A DNA stretch of 20,907 nt from Clostridia bacterium (GTDB lineage: Bacteria > Bacillota > Clostridia > Oscillospirales > CAG-272), in the NCBI GenBank assembly GCA_024404475.1, contig JAKSPV010000009.1, positions 1-20,907 of the forward strand, in the 5' to 3' direction. Below the pieces are notes generated by a model. It was not told the origin of the DNA. It saw nothing but the letters and a program-made list of their open reading frames with translations, and searched no databases. This document shows, one piece after another, positions 16,473-20,907 of this stretch. Position 1 is the stretch's first letter; every line of letters starts with the position of its first letter. The position numbers were made by a program, and so were the translations under genes.

Positions 16473-17885
16473 TCAGGCGTTGCTGCCGTCAGCCGGCTCG
16501 GTCATCTTGTACGGATCGAGGACGGCGTCGAGCTGCGCGGCGTCCATGAGCCCGTATTCGAGGACGAGATCGCGGACGGGGACCTTCTTCGCGAGCGCTT
16601 CCTTGGCGAGCTCGGCGGACTTCTTGTAACCGAGGAACGGGCAGAGCGCCGTGACGACGCCGACGCTTCCCATGAGCAGCTCTTCGCAGTGCTCCTTGGA
16701 GGCGCTGATGCCGGTGATGCAGTTGACCGTCAGGGTATTGATCGCGTTCGTGAGACATTCGAGGGACTCGAACAGCTTGTAGAAGATGACGGGCTCGAAC
16801 GCGTTCAGCTCGAACTGTCCCGCCTCCGCCGCCATCGTGATCGTCGTGTCGTTGCCGATCACGGCGAACGCCACCTGCGAGACGACCTCGGGGATGACCG
16901 GGTTGACCTTGCCGGGCATGATCGACGAGCCGTTCTGCTTCGCCGGGAGCGTGATCTCCTCGAAGCCCGTGCGCGGGCCGCTCGACATGAGCCGCAGGTC
17001 GTTGCACATCTTGGAGAGGTTGACGGCGAGCGCTTTGAGCGCGCCGGAGACGGACACGAAGCTGTCCACGTTCTGCGTCGCGTCGATGAGGTTCTCCGCC
17101 TGGCGCATCGGATAGCCGGACACGCGGGAGAGTTCGTCGTCGATGCCTTCGAGATAGCCGCGGCCGACGTTGACGGCGGTGCCGATCGCGGTGCCGCCGA
17201 GGTTGACGAAGTACATTTCCTGCAGCGTCTCGCGGATGCGGGCGAGCGAGCGTTCCATCGAGGAAGCGTAGGCGCTGAACTCCTGCCCGAGACGGATCGG
17301 CACGGCGTCCTGAAGCTGGGTGCGGCCCATTTTGAGGATGCCGTCGAACGCGAGCGCCTTGTTCCGGAGCGCGGCGATGAGGGCGATCAGGTTGCGGAGC
17401 AGACCCTGCGAGAGCTCGATGACCGTCATTTTGCCGGCGGTCGGGATGACGTCGTTCGTGGACTGCGAGCAGTTCACGTGGTCGTTCGGGTGGCAGGTAT
17501 ATTCGCCGAGTCGGCCGCCGAGCAGCTCGGTCGCGCGGTTGGCGATGACTTCGTTGACGTTCATGTTGACGGTCGTGCCGGCACCGCCCTGGATCGCGTC
17601 GGTGATGAATTCGTCTTTGAGCGCGCCGGAGAGCACCTCGTCGCACGCCTTCACGATCGCATCGGCGATCTCGGCGGAGATGTAGCCGCTTTTGCCGTTG
17701 ACGATCGCGGCGGCTTTCTTGATCTTGACGACGTTCATGACGAACCGGTCGTTCATCATGTGGCCCGTGATCTGAAAGTTATTGTGTCCGCGGAGGGACT
17801 GCACGCCGTAATAGGCGTCGGCGGGCACGTCGAGCGTGCCGATGGAGTCGCTTTCGCGGCGGGTGAGAACTGTTTCTTCTGTCAT
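16473..17885 (-). CDS. aspA: Aspartate ammonia-lyase (aspartase)
   Basis: It reversibly deaminates L-aspartate to fumarate and ammonium. The 470-aa product matches the family length. The fumarase/aspartase signature GSSIMPGKVNP is at about residues 319-329, with the catalytic Ser in the SS pair. Other motifs are QGGAGTTVNMN, CSQSTNDVIPT and KMGRTQLQDAVPIRLGQEF. The last, together with ADAYYGVQSLR near the start, favours aspartase over class II fumarase, though sequence alone leaves a small doubt. The ATG at 17885 is preceded by GGAAAGGA. It is divergent from an Lrp/AsnC regulator, a common arrangement for a regulator and its target. Confidence 0.93.
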   Translation of the reverse strand: MTEETVLTRRESDSIGTLDVPADAYYGVQSLRGHNNFQITGHMMNDRFVMNVVKIKKAAAIVNGKSGYISAEIADAIVKACDEVLSGALKDEFITDAIQGGAGTTVNMNVNEVIANRATELLGGRLGEYTCHPNDHVNCSQSTNDVIPTAGKMTVIELSQGLLRNLIALIAALRNKALAFDGILKMGRTQLQDAVPIRLGQEFSAYASSMERSLARIRETLQEMYFVNLGGTAIGTAVNVGRGYLEGIDDELSRVSGYPMRQAENLIDATQNVDSFVSVSGALKALAVNLSKMCNDLRLMSSGPRTGFEEITLPAKQNGSSIMPGKVNPVIPEVVSQVAFAVIGNDTTITMAAEAGQFELNAFEPVIFYKLFESLECLTNAINTLTVNCITGISASKEHCEELLMGSVGVVTALCPFLGYKKSAELAKEALAKKVPVRDLVLEYGLMDAAQLDAVLDPYKMTEPADGSNA

Positions 17886-17927
17886 AACGGATCATCCTTT
17901 CCATATTGTCTTTTTTCGCCGGGCGGT

Positions 17928-17936
17928 ATTATAACA
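17928..17936 (-). promoter_or_regulatory. Extended -10 promoter for aspA
   Basis: On the minus strand TGTTATAAT forms an extended -10 (TGn plus perfect TATAAT), 43 bp upstream of the start. No good -35 hexamer is found at 16-18 bp, which would fit a promoter helped by an activator such as the divergent Lrp-type protein. Confidence 0.5.
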
Positions 17937-18006
17937 TATTTGCTTTCCGAATCATATAAAATAAGGTGCGTTTTCGCAAAATCGTTGTAAAATAAAAAAT
18001 AATGTC

Positions 18007-18019
18007 ATAAAAGTTTTAT
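18007..18019. promoter_or_regulatory. Candidate operator between aspA and lrp
   Basis: ATAAAA-G-TTTTAT is a small palindrome 16 bp upstream of the lrp -35 in the AT-rich divergent region 17886-18097. Lrp/AsnC sites are degenerate AT-rich palindromes, so this is a possible site only. Confidence 0.3.
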
Positions 18020-18035
18020 AAAAGAAAAATCCGGG

Positions 18036-18063
18036 TTGACTTTTTTACAAAATGTGTTATACT
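18036..18063 (+). promoter_or_regulatory. sigma-A-type promoter for lrp-deacetylase operon
   Basis: TTGACT (18036-18041) and TATACT (18058-18063) are separated by 16 bp, about 34 bp before the lrp start. Confidence 0.65.
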
Positions 18064-18097
18064 GTCGGAGGTAATGAAAAACGGAAGGAGCCGTGCC

Positions 18098-18565
18098 ATG
18101 GTAACGCTTGACGACACCGATCTCAAGATCCTCAGGATCCTGCAGAACAATGCCCGTATCTCGACCAAAGCGATCGCGGAGCAGATCTTCATCTCCCCGC
18201 CGACCGTTGCCGCCCGGATCGAGGCGATGCGCCGCGCCGGCGTCATCAAGGGGTTTGCCACCGTGCTGAATCCCGACGCGTTCGGCAACTTCATCAAGGC
18301 CTATATCGAGATGGAAGTCTCGCCGACGAAGCGCGCCGAACTCTACGAGACGCTGCGCAGTTATCCGCAGGTCATGGAATGCAGCCGCGTCACCGGCGAT
18401 TATTCGCTCCTTATCGAGGTACTGTTCCGCAGCACCGAGGAAATGGATAAGTTCAACATGGTCCTGCAGCACTACGGGCGGACGAAAACGCAGATCGTTT
18501 TCTCCACCGTCATTGAGTACCGCAACGCCTTTTTGCCGGACGCGCCCGGCGGCAGTCCGGTCTGA
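18098..18565 (+). CDS. Lrp/AsnC-family transcriptional regulator
   Basis: The 155-aa product has the family's two-part layout. The N-terminal winged helix-turn-helix runs from about residue 4 to 60 (LDDTDLKILRILQNNARIST, then SPPTVAARIEAMRRAGVIKG). The C-terminal RAM/effector domain follows at about 65-150, including the VTGDYSLLIEV glycine-containing segment typical of ligand binding. Such proteins respond to amino acids and often regulate a neighbouring gene; aspA, divergent 212 bp away, is the obvious candidate. The ATG at 18098 has GGAAGGAG 7 bp upstream; the ATG at 18074 lies too close to the transcription start to have a usable site. The deacetylase gene follows after 25 bp. Confidence 0.93.
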   Translation: MVTLDDTDLKILRILQNNARISTKAIAEQIFISPPTVAARIEAMRRAGVIKGFATVLNPDAFGNFIKAYIEMEVSPTKRAELYETLRSYPQVMECSRVTGDYSLLIEVLFRSTEEMDKFNMVLQHYGRTKTQIVFSTVIEYRNAFLPDAPGGSPV

Positions 18566-18590
18566 CCGAAGAAAGTTTCAGGTGTCCTAT

Positions 18591-19877
18591 ATGAAGAAGA
18601 TCCGCATTGTATCCGTCCTCTTGCTCGCGGCGCTGCTCCTCAGCGGCTGTGAGTCGATCATCATACCTCCGAATCCGCCCCGGCAGACAACGGAGGGCAC
18701 CCAGACGCCCGACGAGCCGCACGACCCCGCCGGGACGATCAAAGATACCGAGCCGCCCGTGACGAACCCGCCCGCGACGAATCCTCCGGTAACGAATCCT
18801 CCGGTAACGAACCCGCCGGTAACAGAGCCGCCGGTAACAGAGCCGCCGCACGGCGACGGTGACGTCCTGCTCTGGCACCCGACGAAGTCCGGCGACGGGC
18901 TCGAAGCGACCGTCGAAAAAGCGGGCACGGAGCCCGCTGAGCTGATCCGTCTGCTCGGCAGCGCCGGCGTCATCCCGAAACGCACCGAGGTCATCTCGTG
19001 CAAGCTGTCCTCGAACGGCAGAAAACTGACGCTCGACCTGTCCTCCGATTTCGCTTCGTTCATCAAGGAAAAGACACCCGCCGAGAGCATACTCGCCGTC
19101 GGCAGCGTCGTCAACACCTTCCTCGCGGCGACTGGTGCCGAGACCGTCACGCTGACGGCAGGCGGGGCCGTCATCCCGTCGGAAGGCAAGCTCTACGACC
19201 GCGAGCTCCCGTTCTTCGATCTGACGGAGCACGAGGCGGTCGATCTGAAAAAAGGGAAGTACGTCTCGATCACGTTCGACGACGGCCCGCACTCCTCCAT
19301 CACCGTCAAGATCGCGGAGAAGCTCCGCGAGAAGGGTGCGCGCGCCACGTTCTTCGTTGTCGGCAACCGCGTGAACGGCAAGACCGCCGCCGCGATGCAG
19401 TACGCTGCGATCGAGGGCTCCGAGATCGCGATCCACGGCTACACGCATACCGTCAAATATTCGAAATGCACCGACGCGGAGTACAAGGAGGAACTGTCGC
19501 TCACCGACGCCGTGATCCGGAAATACGTGCCCGGCCCCGTCACGCTGATGCGTCCGATCGGCGGCTCGATCCTGAAAGAACGGATCGCCTCCTGCCCGTA
19601 CACGGTCATCAACTGGAACGTGGACTCCGAGGACTGGAAGAACAAGAGCCACAAAACGCCGGAGGAGACCGAGGCGAACATCGAGACGACCGTGAACAAC
19701 GTCAAGTCGCAGGTCAAAAACGGCAGCATCATCCTGATGCACGAGATCTACGACAATTCCTACGAGGCGTTCTGCCGCATCATCGACTGGCTCTACGAGG
19801 AGGGTTACGAGGTCGTGACCGTTTCGGAACTGCTCGGCTCGAAATGCGTGCCCGGCGTCCGGTATTTCAACGCATGA
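18591..19877 (+). CDS. Lipoprotein with GerMN domain fused to polysaccharide deacetylase (CE4)
   Basis: The 428-aa product has a textbook lipobox (LSGC, Cys20). A Pro/Thr linker follows with six five-residue repeats (PPVTN/PPVTE, residues 55-84). Residues about 105-200 resemble a GerMN domain (AGVIPKRTEVISCKL, LTLDLSSDFASFI, VGSVVNTFLAA). The C-terminal part is a NodB/CE4 deacetylase: TFDDGP (228-233, catalytic Asp230, metal Asp231), HGYTH (metal His282 and His286), RPIGG, NWNVDSEDW and ILMHE. It should remove acetyl groups from peptidoglycan or another wall glycan outside the membrane. The start at 18591 begins exactly at the signal peptide but has only a weak AGGTG site, so translation may be coupled to lrp 25 bp upstream. 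Confidence 0.9.
   Translation: MKKIRIVSVLLLAALLLSGCESIIIPPNPPRQTTEGTQTPDEPHDPAGTIKDTEPPVTNPPATNPPVTNPPVTNPPVTEPPVTEPPHGDGDVLLWHPTKSGDGLEATVEKAGTEPAELIRLLGSAGVIPKRTEVISCKLSSNGRKLTLDLSSDFASFIKEKTPAESILAVGSVVNTFLAATGAETVTLTAGGAVIPSEGKLYDRELPFFDLTEHEAVDLKKGKYVSITFDDGPHSSITVKIAEKLREKGARATFFVVGNRVNGKTAAAMQYAAIEGSEIAIHGYTHTVKYSKCTDAEYKEELSLTDAVIRKYVPGPVTLMRPIGGSILKERIASCPYTVINWNVDSEDWKNKSHKTPEETEANIETTVNNVKSQVKNGSIILMHEIYDNSYEAFCRIIDWLYEEGYEVVTVSELLGSKCVPGVRYFNA
18753..18848 (+). repeat. 15-bp tandem repeats encoding Pro-rich linker
   Basis: Six in-frame copies of a 15-bp unit (for example CCTCCGGTAACGAAT) encode PPVTN, PPATN or PPVTE. Neighbouring copies are almost identical, so copy number may vary between strains. 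Confidence 0.85.
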
Positions 19878-19881
19878 TGAG

Positions 19882-19908
19882 AAAGGGACTTCTCCGAAGT
19901 CCCTTTTT
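19882..19908 (+). terminator. Intrinsic terminator after deacetylase gene
   Basis: AAAGGGACTTC / GAAGTCCCTTT (11 bp) with a TCC loop is followed by further T residues, a few bp after the stop codon. Confidence 0.88.
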
Positions 19909-19941
19909 CGCGTATTATCCGACATTTTCCGCGATTTCCTC

Positions 19942-19970
19942 TTGCAAGACGGCACTTTTTATTGTATGAT
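19942..19970 (+). promoter_or_regulatory. sigma-A-type promoter for xpt
   Basis: TTGCAA (19942-19947) and TATGAT (19965-19970) are 17 bp apart. The predicted leader to the ATG at 19998 is only about 20 nt, which leaves no room for a purine riboswitch. Confidence 0.65.
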
Positions 19971-19997
19971 GAGAAAAACGCGACGCGGAGGACTGCT

Positions 19998-20576
19998 ATG
20001 AAGGAACTCGAAGAACGTATCCTTGCGGAAGGCAAGGTTTTCCCCGGCGAAGTGCTCAAGGTGGACTGCTTTCTCAATCACCAGATCGATCCTATCCTGA
20101 TCGGCCGGCTCGCCGATGAATACTACCGCCTCTTCCGGGAGGAGAACGTCACGAAGGTGCTGACGATCGAGGCCTCCGGCATCGCGATCGCGATCATGAC
20201 CGCCGCGCGCTTCGGCGTGCCGATGGTCTTCGCGAAAAAATCCAAAACGAAGAACATCGCCGGCGACGTTTATTCGACACCGATCTTCTCCTATACGCAC
20301 GGCACGACGTACGACGTCATGGTGTCGAAGGATTTTTTGAAGCCGGATGACCGCGTCCTCATCATCGACGACTTCCTCGCCGTCGGCAAGGCGACGCAGG
20401 GACTCATCGAGATCGTCAAAATGGCGGGCGCCACCCTCGTCGGCGTCGGCATCGCGATCGAGAAGGGCTTCCAGTGCGGCGGTGCCGAGCTCCGCTCGCG
20501 CGGGATCCACCTTGAATCGCTCGCGATCGTGGACTCCATGACGGACGACGGGAAAATCACGTTCCGCGAGAGTTGA
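19998..20576 (+). CDS. xpt: Xanthine phosphoribosyltransferase
   Basis: It salvages xanthine to XMP using PRPP, in the cytoplasm. The 192-aa length matches the Xpt family. The start MKELEERILAEGKV and the following VDCFLNHQIDP are family hallmarks. LTIEASGIAIA is the pyrophosphate-loop region, and RVLIIDDFLAVGKA (about residues 114-127) is the PRPP-binding motif of type I phosphoribosyltransferases. The ATG at 19998 is preceded by GGAGG. An in-frame ATG at 19962 overlaps the -10 promoter element and is rejected. It is probably monocistronic; the tRNA-Pro downstream has its own promoter. Confidence 0.95.
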   Translation: MKELEERILAEGKVFPGEVLKVDCFLNHQIDPILIGRLADEYYRLFREENVTKVLTIEASGIAIAIMTAARFGVPMVFAKKSKTKNIAGDVYSTPIFSYTHGTTYDVMVSKDFLKPDDRVLIIDDFLAVGKATQGLIEIVKMAGATLVGVGIAIEKGFQCGGAELRSRGIHLESLAIVDSMTDDGKITFRES

Positions 20577-20606
20577 ACGATTTTTTCGGAAAAATCAAAA
20601 ACGGTA

Positions 20607-20635
20607 TTGACAAGGTGCCCGGCGTGTGATAAAAT
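20607..20635 (+). promoter_or_regulatory. sigma-A-type promoter for tRNA-Pro
   Basis: TTGACA (20607-20612, exact) and TAAAAT (20630-20635) are 17 bp apart, ending 12 bp before the mature tRNA. Confidence 0.78.
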
Positions 20636-20647
20636 AGTCGGGCAATT

Positions 20648-20724
20648 CGGGGTGTGGCTCAGTTCGGTAGAGCGCTTGGTTCGGGACCAAGAGGCCGCTG
20701 GTTCAAATCCAGTCACTCCGACCA
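20648..20724 (+). tRNA. tRNA-Pro (anticodon CGG)
   Basis: The cloverleaf folds well. The acceptor CGGGGTG pairs with CACTCCG (one G-U), the anticodon stem CTTGG/CCAAG encloses loop TTCGGGA with anticodon CGG (reads CCG), and the T loop is TTCAAAT. The 3' ACCA end is encoded. It is 77 nt including CCA. CCG-rich codon use in the window (for example in the Pro-rich linker) fits such a tRNA. Confidence 0.94.
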
Positions 20725-20760
20725 TCAAAAAAGGACGTCCTTGCGGCGTCCTTTTTTGAT
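20724..20760 (+). terminator. Intrinsic terminator of tRNA-Pro
   Basis: ATCAAAAAAGGACG and its 14-bp complement flank a nine-base loop; the 3' arm contains TTTTTT. It directly follows the tRNA. Confidence 0.88.
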
Positions 20761-20761
20761 G

Positions 20762-20865
20762 CCCGGAACGACCGGGTATAAGAACCACGGCTGCAGTTTG
20801 CTGTTTTGCAAGCGATTTGCAGAAACGAACGGCAAACTGCAGGAACTTCCGCGCCGCGGAAGTTC
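20762..20865. repeat. Three consecutive inverted repeats after tRNA-Pro
   Basis: CCCGG/CCGGG (20762-20776), CTGCAGTTTGC/GCAAACTGCAG (11-bp arms, 20791-20842, 30-base spacer) and GAACTTCCGC/GCGGAAGTTC (10-bp arms, three-base loop, 20843-20865) follow in series. No coding sequence is seen in 20761-20907. Confidence 0.7.
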
Positions 20866-20866
20866 A

Positions 20867-20889
20867 GCTGGCATCAAATCCAGTCACTC
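20867..20889 (+). repeat. Partial direct repeat of the tRNA-Pro 3' end
   Basis: TCAAATCCAGTCACTC (20874-20889) repeats 20703-20718 of the tRNA T-arm/acceptor exactly. GCTGG precedes both copies, with one or two differing bases in between. Partial duplication of a tRNA 3' end can mark an integration site (att) or a decayed tRNA. Confidence 0.6.
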
Positions 20890-20907
20890 TGCGGCAGCCG
20901 CCGCGGC

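Noticed and set aside
18753..18848. Possible CRISPR-like array from short regular repeats
   Set aside because: The units are 15 bp, directly adjacent without spacers, in frame, and encode a Pro-rich protein linker.
19971..19997. Purine riboswitch upstream of xpt
   Set aside because: xpt is often riboswitch-controlled, but the distance from the predicted promoter to the start codon is only about 20 nt and no purine aptamer motif is seen.
20291..20788. Minus-strand frame across xpt and the tRNA with GVTGFEPAASWSRTK
   Set aside because: That peptide is the familiar spurious translation of a tRNA gene on the opposite strand; the region is tRNA-Pro plus the 3' end of xpt.

Overview
This is a GC-rich bacterial chromosomal segment, most likely from a Clostridia-type Firmicute (Bacillota), plausibly an uncultured gut or anaerobic lineage. 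The evidence is strong Shine-Dalgarno sites (AGGAG/GGAGG), sigma-A-type promoters with 17-bp spacers before most genes, T-rich intrinsic terminators, a GerMN (spore germination/sporulation) domain, many Sec/lipobox lipoproteins, a BspA-type LRR protein, PepF, type III glutamine synthetase and Xpt. No phage, IS or CRISPR genes are seen.

Layout. (1) 1-3158: the 5' part of mnmE (minus strand, cut by the window edge) diverges from pepF, an M3 oligopeptidase. (2) 3159-3421: a non-coding stretch made almost entirely of nested inverted repeats. (3) 3422-9423: an envelope block. A secreted trigger-factor-like (FKBP) lipoprotein diverges from two tandem lipoprotein serpins, followed by a large unknown lipoprotein. 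(4) 9464-12962: a VOC/glyoxalase-fold protein, a CvpA-like membrane protein with a long C-terminal extension, and a membrane-anchored leucine-rich-repeat protein. (5) 13098-18565: glutamine synthetase III, an alpha/beta hydrolase, a solitary 5S rRNA gene, aspartate ammonia-lyase, and an Lrp/AsnC regulator. (6) 18591-20724: a lipoprotein fusing a GerMN domain to a polysaccharide deacetylase, xanthine phosphoribosyltransferase and tRNA-Pro(CGG). (7) 20761-20907: hairpins and a partial copy of the tRNA 3' end.

How the genes may work together. The most distinctive part is 3422-7388. The two serpins are predicted to be anchored outside the membrane. They share a sequence after the lipid-attachment cysteine but have different reactive-centre loops, with Glu-Cys and Thr-Cys at P1-P1' by standard numbering. 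Upstream lies GGGAAC-N16-CGTCTA followed by a T-run after the -35 element, which resembles an ECF sigma-factor promoter rather than the sigma-A promoters used by neighbours. With the divergent extracytoplasmic foldase this looks like an envelope protein-protection locus (inference). A second theme is nitrogen and amino-acid metabolism: glnN, aspA and the lrp gene divergent from aspA.

All protein functions are inferred from motifs read by eye. Coordinates of promoters and hairpins were read directly from the sequence.
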